From Altererythrobacter sp. (GTDB lineage: Bacteria > Pseudomonadota > Alphaproteobacteria > Sphingomonadales > Sphingomonadaceae), in NCBI GenBank assembly GCA_013002295.1, contig JABDKI010000032.1, positions 1 to 33,050 of the forward strand: a stretch of 33,050 bases of DNA, in the 5' to 3' direction. The notes beneath the pieces are model-generated. The model was not told the origin of the DNA. It searched no databases and saw only the letters and a program-made list of their open reading frames with translations. The translations under genes were made by a program, and so were the position numbers. Below are positions 24,704-32,693 of this stretch, one piece after another; within the stretch, counting starts at the first letter, position 1; each line of letters starts with the position of its first letter.

Positions 24704-27700
24704 ATGACAGGGAAAAGCGCGCTCATTTCTATTCCGCAGCCACCGGGCAAGCCGCTGGTCGGCAATGCTCTGACAGTTGATGCAAGTCGCCAGATCCAGT
24801 CTTTGATGGAACTGGCCGAGGAATATGGCCCGATCTTTCAGCTCGATATGATGGGCACGCCGATCGTGATCGTTTCTGGCGCGGATTTGGTCGCAGAAGT
24901 TTGCGACGAGAAACGCTTCGACAAGTCGGTGCGCGGTCCGTTGAGACGCCTTCGTTTGATCGGTGGCGACGGTTTGTTCACTGGTGACACCGACGATCCC
25001 AATTGGGCCAAGGCGCACAATATCCTGCTCCCGTCATTCAGCCAAAAGGCGATGGGCAGCTATCTGCCCATGATGACTGACATCGCCAGCCAGCTGGTCA
25101 TGAAATGGGAACGGATGAACTCGGACGATGTGATCGATGTTCCCAATGACATGATCCGCCTGACGCTCGACACGATCGGCGTGTGCGGCTTCGGTTACCG
25201 ATTCAATTCCTTCTACCGTCAGGATTTCCATCCCTTCATCGCAGCGCTCACAGGCACGCTTGAGACCACTCAGAAATTGCGCGGAATCCCGGGTGAAAGG
25301 TTGATCAAGCGACAACAGCTTGAGCAGCTGAATGAAGACGCGCGCTACATGAACAATCTGGTCGACGAGATTATTGCAGAGCGGCGCAATGCCCGTGGAG
25401 ACGGACCGGAAGACCTACTCGATTTCATGCTGTCAGGCCGCGATGCACTAACCGGTGAACGGCTATCGGACGAGAATATCCGTTTTCAGATCAACACTTT
25501 CCTGATCGCTGGACATGAAACGACATCGGGCCTCTTGTCCTTTACGCTCTACTACCTGCTCAAGAACCGCGATGTCCTGAAACGCGCCTACGCGGAAGTG
25601 GATGAGGTGCTGGGCAGGAATATCGACCAGACACCGACGCTGAAACAGATCGGCCAGCTTCCCTATATCCGCGCGATCCTGTTCGAGGCACTGAGGCTTT
25701 GGCCCACTGCGCCTGCCTTCGGCCTGGCTCCGTTCGAGGATGAAGTGCTGGGCGGGAAGTATGCGATCCCCAAAGGCACATTCACCACTGTGCTGATCCC
25801 GTCGCTTCATCGCGACAAGCGCGTGTGGGGCGACAATCCTGACGCCTTCAATCCGGACAATTTCAGTGCAGAGGCAGAAGCCGCGCGGCCACCGCATGCC
25901 TATAAGCCATTTGGCAATGGCCAGCGTGCGTGCATCGGGCGGCAGTTCGCGATTCAGGAATCGATCCTGGTTTTGGCGATGATCTTGCAGCGTTTCGAAC
26001 TGTTCGATCACACAGGCTACGCGCTCGACATCAAGGAAACGCTGTCGATCAAGCCCAATGAATTCACCATCAAGGCGCGGCTACGCGATGATGTGGAACG
26101 TGGCGGAGCAAGCATGCCGGAAGCAGAAAGCAGGGGCGAAGATTCCGCCAGCGCAGCGCCCGTGCCAGCGCATGGCACGCCGCTGTTGGTGCTGTATGGC
26201 TCTAACCTTGGTTCAAGCGAGAGCTTCGCGCGCGAGCTGGCGCAGCGCGGCGAATTCGGCGGCTTTGATGTGACGCTGTCAGAGCTTGATGCTTACGCGG
26301 GCAAGCTGCCAGATAAAGGCGCGGTGGCGATAGCGTGCGCGTCCTACAATGGCATGCCGCCGGACAATGCCGCGAAGTTTGTCGATTGGTTGGAGGGTCT
26401 CGACGCTGCCGAGTCGCCGCTCAGCGGTGTGTCATACTTCGTGCTCGGCTGCGGAAACAGCGATTGGGCTGCAACCTTTCAGGATGTCCCGCGCGAAATC
26501 GACGCGGCTATGGAAGCCGGCGGAGCAAAGCGGATCGTCGCCACCGAGGAACTGGATGCGCGCGGCGATGTCGACACGCAGTTCCATGATTGGCTGGATG
26601 ATCTACTGCCGACAGTCGCTGGCGCATTCGGCATTGATCTGGAGCTGGCAGCAGTCGAAGACGCAGAGCCGCTTTACACTGTCGAGATAACTGACAGCGT
26701 CACATCCAACCCCGTGGCAGAGGGTTTGGGCGCGCACGAAGTAGAAGTGCTGCGCAATATTGAGCTGAAAAATCTCGAGATTGATGATCCGCGCTCGACC
26801 CGGCATATCGAAGCCAAGCTGGCGGACGGCATGAGCTACCAGCCGGGCGATCATTTATGTGTAGTGCCGGTCAATGACGAAGCGGTTGTTGAACGGTTGC
26901 TCAATCGGTTCAATCTCGATCGGGACACATACATACGGGTCGAATCGCGCAGCGAAATGCGCGGACCGTTCCCCAGCGGCAGCACCTTTTCCGTACAGCG
27001 TTTGGCGGAGAAAGCGGGCGAACTACAGGCTGTTGCGACCCGCAAGGATTGCGCAATGCTGGCCCGCTTCGTCGAATGTCCAAACTCGAGATCGGCACTT
27101 GAAGCTCTTGCGAAACCCGCCAGCGAAGACGGCACCGATCTTTACGCGACCGAAGTGCTGGCAAAGCGCAAATCGGTGCTCGATCTGCTGGAAGAGTTTC
27201 CGGCGTGCGATTTGCCGCTGGGCGTATTCCTCGAACTCATACCCTATATGAGCCCGCGCTATTATTCGATTTCGTCTGCGCCCGATGCCGCGCCAGGACA
27301 ATGTTCGATCACAGTGGGTGTGGTGAAAGGGCCGGCATTATCGGGCAAGGGCACCTTCAAGGGAACATGCTCGAATTACCTCGCAGAGCTTCAATCTGGG
27401 GATACGTTTAGAGCCATCGTGCGCAAGCCAACGGCGGATTTCCGGCTGCCAGACGATCCTGCACAGCCTATCATCATGGTCGGCCCCGGTACGGGTATCG
27501 CGCCGTTCCGCGGCTTTCTGCAGCAGCGTGCCTTATTGAAAGATCAAGGCACGGCGCTGGGTGATGCCATGTTGTTCTTCGGCTGTCGCCACCCCTATCA
27601 TGATTTCCTCTACCGCGAAGAGCTGGAGCAATATGCCGCAGATGGCATCGTCAATTTGCAGACAGCTTTTTCCCGTGCAGAGAGCGGGCGGACCTATGTT

Positions 27701-27922
27701 CAGGATCTGATTGCGCAGCAGGCCGATCAGGTGTGGGATCTGATTGAGCGGGGTGCGCGCATTTATATATGCGGCGACGGAGCGAAGATGGAGCCCGACG
27801 TGCGCCGCGCACTGGTCGCGATCCTTGCTGGCAAGCGCGGATGCAGCAGCGATGAAGCTGCCGCTGAAGTCGACAAGATGATCGACGATGGGCGCTATGT
27901 CTTGGATGTTTGGGTTGGCTGA
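24704..27922 (+). CDS. CYP102-type self-sufficient cytochrome P450 / P450 reductase fusion (P450 BM3-like)
   Basis: A 1072-residue single-chain NADPH-dependent monooxygenase. Residues 1-460 are the P450: I-helix AGHETTSG at 269-276, ExxR at 328-331 and the heme loop FGNGQRACIG at 403-412 (axial C410). A linker of about 30 residues leads to the flavodoxin domain (FMN loop VLYGSNLGSSESFARELA from 496). The FAD/NADPH domain follows, with RYYSIS at 852-857, GPGTG at 927-931, YICGDG at 1021-1026 and a C-terminal Trp at 1070. Against P450 BM3 the fold and F87 (here F92) are kept, but the carboxylate-anchoring R47 and Y51 are T52 and I56. Likely a fatty-acid or related hydroxylase of changed substrate preference. 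ATG 24704 is chosen over TTG 24677. Confidence 0.96.
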   Translation: MTGKSALISIPQPPGKPLVGNALTVDASRQIQSLMELAEEYGPIFQLDMMGTPIVIVSGADLVAEVCDEKRFDKSVRGPLRRLRLIGGDGLFTGDTDDPNWAKAHNILLPSFSQKAMGSYLPMMTDIASQLVMKWERMNSDDVIDVPNDMIRLTLDTIGVCGFGYRFNSFYRQDFHPFIAALTGTLETTQKLRGIPGERLIKRQQLEQLNEDARYMNNLVDEIIAERRNARGDGPEDLLDFMLSGRDALTGERLSDENIRFQINTFLIAGHETTSGLLSFTLYYLLKNRDVLKRAYAEVDEVLGRNIDQTPTLKQIGQLPYIRAILFEALRLWPTAPAFGLAPFEDEVLGGKYAIPKGTFTTVLIPSLHRDKRVWGDNPDAFNPDNFSAEAEAARPPHAYKPFGNGQRACIGRQFAIQESILVLAMILQRFELFDHTGYALDIKETLSIKPNEFTIKARLRDDVERGGASMPEAESRGEDSASAAPVPAHGTPLLVLYGSNLGSSESFARELAQRGEFGGFDVTLSELDAYAGKLPDKGAVAIACASYNGMPPDNAAKFVDWLEGLDAAESPLSGVSYFVLGCGNSDWAATFQDVPREIDAAMEAGGAKRIVATEELDARGDVDTQFHDWLDDLLPTVAGAFGIDLELAAVEDAEPLYTVEITDSVTSNPVAEGLGAHEVEVLRNIELKNLEIDDPRSTRHIEAKLADGMSYQPGDHLCVVPVNDEAVVERLLNRFNLDRDTYIRVESRSEMRGPFPSGSTFSVQRLAEKAGELQAVATRKDCAMLARFVECPNSRSALEALAKPASEDGTDLYATEVLAKRKSVLDLLEEFPACDLPLGVFLELIPYMSPRYYSISSAPDAAPGQCSITVGVVKGPALSGKGTFKGTCSNYLAELQSGDTFRAIVRKPTADFRLPDDPAQPIIMVGPGTGIAPFRGFLQQRALLKDQGTALGDAMLFFGCRHPYHDFLYREELEQYAADGIVNLQTAFSRAESGRTYVQDLIAQQADQVWDLIERGARIYICGDGAKMEPDVRRALVAILAGKRGCSSDEAAAEVDKMIDDGRYVLDVWVG

Positions 27923-28032
27923 TCCGCCGTTCAGAGCGCGCATCTGAGGACAAGTCGGTGATGCACTCTGTTGCGTTTCCATGACTCTCGGCTAGGCGAG
28001 TTTGACCATCTGCTTTGGGGGATTCGCGACTC

Positions 28033-28968
28033 ATGAAGATCATGTCCGGCAATTCAAACTTGCCGCTTGCCCGGGCGATTGCCGCCTATCTGGAATTACC
28101 GCTTACTGACGCGAGCGTTCGCCGGTTTGCAGATGAAGAGGTCTTCATCGAGATCAACGAGAATGTGCGCGGCGAGGATGTGTTTATCGTTCAGTCGACC
28201 AGCTTTCCCGCCAATGACAATTTGATGGAATTGCTGATCGGGATCGATGCGCTTAGGCGTGCATCAGCGCGCCGGATTACCGCTGTGATCCCGTATTTCG
28301 GTTACGCCCGGCAGGACCGCAAACCCGGCCCGCGCACACCAATCTCGGCGAAGCTGGTGGCGAATCTTATTACAGAGGCGGGTGCTGACCGTGTTTTGGC
28401 GGTCGATCTGCACGCAGGTCAGATCCAGGGCTTCTTCGATATCCCGACCGACAATCTTTATGCCGCTCCGACCATGGCAGCCGACATTCAGGCACGCTAC
28501 GGCGATCAGGATCTGATGGTGGTCAGCCCCGATGTCGGCGGCGTGGTGCGCGCACGTGCATTGGCCAAGCGGCTCGACAACGCCCCGCTGGCCATCGTTG
28601 ACAAGCGCCGCGACCGCCCCGGCGAAAGCGAGGTCATGAACATCATCGGTGATGTGAAAGGGCGCCACTGCGTTCTGATCGATGACATTGTCGATTCGGG
28701 CGGTACGCTGTGCAATGCGGCGCAGGCTTTGCTCGATCAGGGTGCGAACAGCGTTGCGGCCTATATCACACACGGTGTTCTGTCTGGCGGCGCGGTTGCG
28801 CGCGTCAATGGTTCTGCACTCAAAGAACTGGTCATCACGGACACGATCCTGCCAACCGAAGCAACCGAGGCATCTGATCGCATCCGCGTTCTGACGATTG
28901 CGCCTCTGATCGGTGAGGCTGTGCGCCGGATTGCTGACGAAAGCTCGGTCAGCTCGCTGTTCGACTAA
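28033..28968 (+). CDS. prs: Ribose-phosphate pyrophosphokinase (PRPP synthetase)
   Basis: Makes PRPP from ribose-5-phosphate and ATP for purine, pyrimidine, His and Trp synthesis. The 311-residue protein has [18 protein letters not shown] at 125-142 (nucleotide and metal binding), [12 protein letters not shown] at 164-175, the flexible-loop region [11 protein letters not shown] at 191-201 and the PRPP loop [13 protein letters not shown] at 214-226. ATG 28033 gives the normal N-terminus MKIMSGNSN. The 3' end overlaps the converging AraC gene by 4 bases. Confidence 0.96.
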   Translation: MKIMSGNSNLPLARAIAAYLELPLTDASVRRFADEEVFIEINENVRGEDVFIVQSTSFPANDNLMELLIGIDALRRASARRITAVIPYFGYARQDRKPGPRTPISAKLVANLITEAGADRVLAVDLHAGQIQGFFDIPTDNLYAAPTMAADIQARYGDQDLMVVSPDVGGVVRARALAKRLDNAPLAIVDKRRDRPGESEVMNIIGDVKGRHCVLIDDIVDSGGTLCNAAQALLDQGANSVAAYITHGVLSGGAVARVNGSALKELVITDTILPTEATEASDRIRVLTIAPLIGEAVRRIADESSVSSLFD

Positions 28969-29936
28969 GCCGGATTTTGCTCCAGATCGGCCAACCAGGG
29001 CCGGTGCTCACCAGGTTTCAGCCGGTTGAGCTCTTCAAGACGTCGGGCTTGGCGTTGCTCCAGAGTAATAGTCAGGAGCGGGCGTGGCTGTGCGCGGAAT
29101 TTGTGCGGCGTCACGCCAAAGAACGCCGTGAAGTCACGAATGAAGTGCGACTGGTCGAAGTAACGCAGCATCATCTCGTTCTCTTCATCCTGGTCAGCCA
29201 CACCGCATAGGATCGACGCTACATCCAGCGCGCGCGCGCGCCGCATCACAGTCCGCGGTGTCAGGCCAAAATCGCGTTTTACAACGCGTTCCAACTTGCG
29301 CAGGCTGATATTCTGGGTCTCGGCAAAATCGCTGAGTGATTGGTTGGGGTCTTCGAAGGCAGCCAACTCGAACGCGGCGGAGATCGGATCGGGTGGATCG
29401 GGATCGACCCGCTTGACGAACTGCCGCAGCGCCTCCTCCATCGCCAGATTCCAATCACCGGGTGCGTGTTCGTCGGAATAGATTTCGCGAAAATCGTCAG
29501 CCAACAAGCCGAAGGTGTCGTCCCGCTCGATCCGGTCGATCATTGTGTCGGCAGAGCGCCCGGTCAGCGCGTAAAACGCGCCCGCGCGCAGACCAAAACC
29601 GGCGGACATGATATCGCCTGTGCAAGTGAGCGGCATAAAGCGTGAATGCTGGCCAAATTGCAGCACCTCGTTCTGGTAACTCCCGTGCCCTTCAGTGGTC
29701 ATCGCGGTCCAGCGTCCGTTGAAGATATGCCGCGTATAGTTGAGGTCATTGCACATCCCGCAAGCGATCAGCATGTCGGGATCATTGGTGGCTTTGGCTG
29801 AAACCAGCCGCGCTATCCAGGGATCCAGATCCGCTATCGCGGCGCGGTTCTCCGATAGGGGCAACCCATCGCGCGACGTGCCCGAAAGAGGCGCAAGATT
29901 GCGCCGCCAGATCTCAGCGTACATTTCGCTCGGCAT
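28965..29936 (-). CDS. AraC-family transcriptional regulator (first of a tandem pair)
   Basis: A 323-residue regulator. The N-terminal sensor part (about 1-190) holds ACGMCND with C59 and C62 and a beta-rich [16 protein letters not shown] segment; the AraC helix-turn-helix domain (about 200-290) includes [20 protein letters not shown] and the second motif [21 protein letters not shown] tail of about 37 residues ([18 protein letters not shown]..) follows the DNA-binding domain, which is unusual for AraC. It is paralogous to the next gene over its length, with the CGxC pair at the same residue numbers. The effector and targets are unknown. Two palindromes sit just upstream of its start. Confidence 0.88.
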   Translation of the reverse strand: MPSEMYAEIWRRNLAPLSGTSRDGLPLSENRAAIADLDPWIARLVSAKATNDPDMLIACGMCNDLNYTRHIFNGRWTAMTTEGHGSYQNEVLQFGQHSRFMPLTCTGDIMSAGFGLRAGAFYALTGRSADTMIDRIERDDTFGLLADDFREIYSDEHAPGDWNLAMEEALRQFVKRVDPDPPDPISAAFELAAFEDPNQSLSDFAETQNISLRKLERVVKRDFGLTPRTVMRRARALDVASILCGVADQDEENEMMLRYFDQSHFIRDFTAFFGVTPHKFRAQPRPLLTITLEQRQARRLEELNRLKPGEHRPWLADLEQNPA

Positions 29937-29953
29937 ATGGTGCGATTCCCCAA

Positions 29954-29990
29954 CTTCCGTAAGGGAAGCTAGACTCTATCTCACGAGATA
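29954..29990. promoter_or_regulatory. Two palindromes upstream of the first AraC gene
   Basis: TATCTC-AC-GAGATA at 29977-29990 is a perfect 6-base inverted repeat with a 2-base centre, and CTTCC-GTAAG-GGAAG at 29954-29968 is a perfect 5-base inverted repeat with a 5-base loop. Both lie 18 to 54 bases before ATG 29936. The first looks like an operator half-site pair, so autoregulation or cross-regulation by the twin regulators is possible. The second lies next to the start region and may affect translation. Confidence 0.45.
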
Positions 29991-30014
29991 TACAAGAAAA
30001 TTCGCGTTCGACGG

Positions 30015-30992
30015 TCAATCCTGGCCACGCTTGCGCCAAGGCAGGTCGTCACCCGGATCAACCCGGCCCAGCACCTCCATTCGGCGCGCCTGCCTCGCTT
30101 CTAACGCAATCGCAAGCAGCGGATGTTTGTTCTTCGCAAACCGTTTGGGTGTGTTGTTGAAGAAATTGCTGAACTCTCTGATCAGATGCGATTGATCGTA
30201 ATAGCGCAGCGCGATTTCCGCGGCCTCGGCATCATCGGCTACACCGATCAGGTTTGACGCGACATCCAATGCTCGCGCCCGGCGCAGGACCTGCTTGGGC
30301 GTTTGGCCGTAGGCCTTCTTGACCAGACGTTCCAGCCTGCGGCGTTCGACAGCGTTCTCCTCTGCGAATTCGGCGAGGTTCATATTCGGATCTGCAAACG
30401 CGGCTTTGTCAAACGCTTCGATGATCGGGTTTGGCTTCTTCCCCCCGGCGAGCTCTACCAATTGCAACAGCAGCTTCTCCGCCACGCGCAGCCAGCGTTC
30501 CGGCGCGCCATCGGGATCGAACCACTCGATCAATTGCTCGCTGGTGCCCCACGCCCGGTCCCCGAAAATATCGTCGTAATAGATAATCCGGTCGAGTGTA
30601 TCGGCCACATCCGGGCCTTTCAGCGCGGCAACCGCACCGGGCCTTAAAGCGACCCCTAAGGTTGCGAATCCACCATGGACTTTTACCGGCATGAGTTGTG
30701 TCTGCGGCCCGAAAAAGACTGCCGCTTTCTCATAACGACCGGTTCCATAGCGGGTCTGTGCGGTCCAGCGTCCGCGCAGCAGTACGCGCAATATGGGCGT
30801 GTCCGCGCACAGTCCGCAATCCACCACATGGTCATCTGGTGCGTCCACATCGACCACGAAAAGCCGTGCGACCCACGGCGCTAATTCTTCGCATGGTGCC
30901 CGATTTAGCGACAACGGTTCGCCCGCTTCTGTCATGCCAAAGCGCGACCGCATAGCTGTTTGATCGCCGAAGCGATTGTCATAGTCAGCCAT
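30015..30992 (-). CDS. AraC-family transcriptional regulator (second of a tandem pair)
   Basis: A 325-residue paralogue of the 28965-29936 product. Matching landmarks are DCGLCAD with C59 and C62, RGRWTAQT, FGPQTQLMPV, LNLAEFAEENAVERRRLERL-like helix-turn-helix 1, RYYDQSHLIREFSNFFNNTP as helix-turn-helix 2, and a similar C-terminal tail (PLLAIALEARQARRMEVL). The two genes are in tandem, 78 bases apart. The pair probably arose by duplication. It is divergent from the hisN-like gene, with 86 bases between starts that should hold both promoters. Ligand and targets are unknown. Confidence 0.88.
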   Translation of the reverse strand: MADYDNRFGDQTAMRSRFGMTEAGEPLSLNRAPCEELAPWVARLFVVDVDAPDDHVVDCGLCADTPILRVLLRGRWTAQTRYGTGRYEKAAVFFGPQTQLMPVKVHGGFATLGVALRPGAVAALKGPDVADTLDRIIYYDDIFGDRAWGTSEQLIEWFDPDGAPERWLRVAEKLLLQLVELAGGKKPNPIIEAFDKAAFADPNMNLAEFAEENAVERRRLERLVKKAYGQTPKQVLRRARALDVASNLIGVADDAEAAEIALRYYDQSHLIREFSNFFNNTPKRFAKNKHPLLAIALEARQARRMEVLGRVDPGDDLPWRKRGQD

Positions 30993-31078
30993 TGCTTTAA
31001 CAGTATCCCCGGTTTGGATTTTACCCCAACTGTGCGACCCGGTTGCCAGGGGGGTTAGCTGAAAAAGAAGGCCTTGTC

Positions 31079-31870
31079 ATGAATCCGTCTGATATTGCGC
31101 TTGCGGCCCGTCTGGCTGATGCTGCAGGCACTGTAATCCGTCCATTGTTTCGCGGGGATTGGCGCGTGGAAACAAAGGAGGATTTCACTGCCGTGACGGA
31201 GGCGGATCGCGCCGCCGAAGCCGCGATGCGCGCGATCATCGAAGCCGAATTGCCCGACGATGGTATTTTTGGTGAAGAGTACGGCACCCGCAACGAAGGC
31301 GCCGGGCGGCAATGGGTTCTCGATCCGATCGATGGCACGCAAAGCTTCGTTGCCGGCCGCCCGATTTTCGGCACGCTGATTGCGCTGTGCCAGGATGGTT
31401 GGCCGGTGCTGGGTGTGATCGATCAGCCGATTTTGGGTGAGCGCTGGGTGGGCGTGATCGGCCAGGGCACGACGTTCAATGGCAAGCCGGCTAGCACCCG
31501 TCGCTGCCGCGCGCTGGAGGGGGCGAGCATCGCCACAACCAGCCCGCATGCCTTTGCGGAAGAGGAAGTCGATGCTTACTTGCGCGTCGTGGCGAAGGCT
31601 TATCCCAAGCGCCCCTATCCGGTCTATGGCGGCGATTGCTACAATTACGGCCTGCTCGCATCGGGCCATCTGGATATCGTGATCGAGAGCGGTCTGAACC
31701 TGTATGACTATGCTGCGCTTGTCCCTGTGGTGGAGGGCGCGGGCGGCCAGATGAGCGATTGGCAAGGCAATCCGCTAGACGCCGATAGCGCGACGGAAGG
31801 AGGCAGCGTCATCGCGCTGGGTGAGCCAGCGCGGCTGGAAGATGTGCTGGAAGCGATGGGCGGGAGTTAG
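31079..31870 (+). CDS. hisN: Inositol monophosphatase family protein, likely histidinol-phosphatase (HisN-like)
   Basis: A 263-residue phosphatase of the lithium-sensitive superfamily with metal-site motifs FGEEYG at 64-69 (E66, E67), WVLDPIDGTQSF at 79-90 (D82, D85) and a C-terminal NLYDYAALVPVVEGAGG at 207-223 (D210). Length and overall sequence fit the HisN-type histidinol-phosphatase class of alphaproteobacteria, but inositol or other sugar-phosphate activity cannot be excluded. ATG 31079 follows AAGAAGG and is used; the open frame extends further upstream. No other his gene is adjacent. Confidence 0.82.
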   Translation: MNPSDIALAARLADAAGTVIRPLFRGDWRVETKEDFTAVTEADRAAEAAMRAIIEAELPDDGIFGEEYGTRNEGAGRQWVLDPIDGTQSFVAGRPIFGTLIALCQDGWPVLGVIDQPILGERWVGVIGQGTTFNGKPASTRRCRALEGASIATTSPHAFAEEEVDAYLRVVAKAYPKRPYPVYGGDCYNYGLLASGHLDIVIESGLNLYDYAALVPVVEGAGGQMSDWQGNPLDADSATEGGSVIALGEPARLEDVLEAMGGS

Positions 31871-31929
31871 CAGCTTGTGCCAAACCGCTTGCATTCTGCC
31901 ACAGAATCGCTATTTCGCGCGCCTTCACT

Positions 31930-31988
31930 GACACGTGATTCATCTGCCGGTCTGGCCGTTAGGGCTGCCAGGGCTGGTCGGACGTGTC
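31930..31988 (+). promoter_or_regulatory. Folded leader of rpmI-rplT, possible L20-type autoregulatory site
   Basis: GACACGT (31930-31936) and ACGTGTC (31982-31988) form a perfect 7-base outer stem. Inside it, CTGGC/GCCAG (31952-31956 with 31967-31971) and CCG/CGG (31947-31949 with 31979-31981) can pair. The structure ends 19 bases before the rpmI ATG, just ahead of its ribosome binding site. L20 represses its own operon through leader structures in other bacteria, so this may be such a site; that is inference. Confidence 0.45.
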
Positions 31989-32007
31989 TCTGCATTAGGA
32001 GATAAAA

Positions 32008-32211
32008 ATGCCCAAACTGAAGACCAAAAGCGGTGTGAAGAAACGCTTCAAAATCACCGCAACCGGCAAGATCAAGCATGGCGTCGCTGGCAAGCGCCAC
32101 CGTCTGATCAGCCACAATGCGAAGTATATTCGCCAGAACCGCGGCACCTCTGTCCTGTCGGAAGCCGACACCAAGACAGTGAAGAAATGGGCCCCATACG
32201 GGCTCGACTGA
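32008..32211 (+). CDS. rpmI: 50S ribosomal protein L35
   Basis: A 67-residue basic protein, [20 protein letters not shown] at the start and [20 protein letters not shown] in the middle, matching bacterial L35 in length and sequence. It is preceded by TAGGAGA and followed 27 bases later by rplT, forming the usual rpmI-rplT pair. infC, often upstream in other bacteria, is not adjacent. Confidence 0.97.
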   Translation: MPKLKTKSGVKKRFKITATGKIKHGVAGKRHRLISHNAKYIRQNRGTSVLSEADTKTVKKWAPYGLD

Positions 32212-32238
32212 GCGCGCTGGTTTTAAGGAGAATTTGAA

Positions 32239-32598
32239 ATGCCTCGCATCAAACGCGGCGTAACCACACGCCAGAAACACAAGCGTCTACTCGATCAAGC
32301 CAAGGGCTATCGCGGTCGTCGCAAGAACACCATTCGCATTGCGCGCCAGGCCGTCGAGAAAGCTGGCCAGTACGCGTATCGCGACCGCAAGATCAAAAAG
32401 CGCAATTTCCGCGCATTGTGGATCCAGCGCATCAACGCGGCTGTACGCGCTGAAGGCCTCACCTACTCGCAATTCATGCACGGCGTTAAGCTGGCTGGAA
32501 TCGAGTTGGATCGTAAGGCAATGGCGGATCTCGCAATGAACGAAGCAGCGGCGTTCAAGACTGTGATCGCCCAGGCGAAATCAGCGCTTCCTGCTTAA
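32239..32598 (+). CDS. rplT: 50S ribosomal protein L20
   Basis: A 119-residue basic protein with [20 protein letters not shown], a central [20 protein letters not shown] and [20 protein letters not shown], matching L20. It binds 23S rRNA early in large-subunit assembly and can repress its own operon. The ribosome binding site AAGGAG precedes ATG. A terminator follows; pheS, a common downstream neighbour, is absent and a regulator gene follows instead. Confidence 0.97.
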   Translation: MPRIKRGVTTRQKHKRLLDQAKGYRGRRKNTIRIARQAVEKAGQYAYRDRKIKKRNFRALWIQRINAAVRAEGLTYSQFMHGVKLAGIELDRKAMADLAMNEAAAFKTVIAQAKSALPA

Positions 32599-32624
32599 AC
32601 AGCGGAAAAGCTAGCTAATTTGAG

Positions 32625-32653
32625 GGCGCTGGGAGGCAACTTCCGGCGCCTTT
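32625..32653 (+). terminator. Rho-independent terminator after rplT
   Basis: GGCGCTGGGA (32625-32634) pairs with TTCCGGCGCC (32641-32650) over 10 bases with two G-U wobbles and a 6-base loop, followed by TTT. It lies 27 bases after the rplT stop. Confidence 0.7.
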
Positions 32654-32693
32654 CCAATTGTAAGTTCGTGACACTTGCGCCAGACAATGATGC

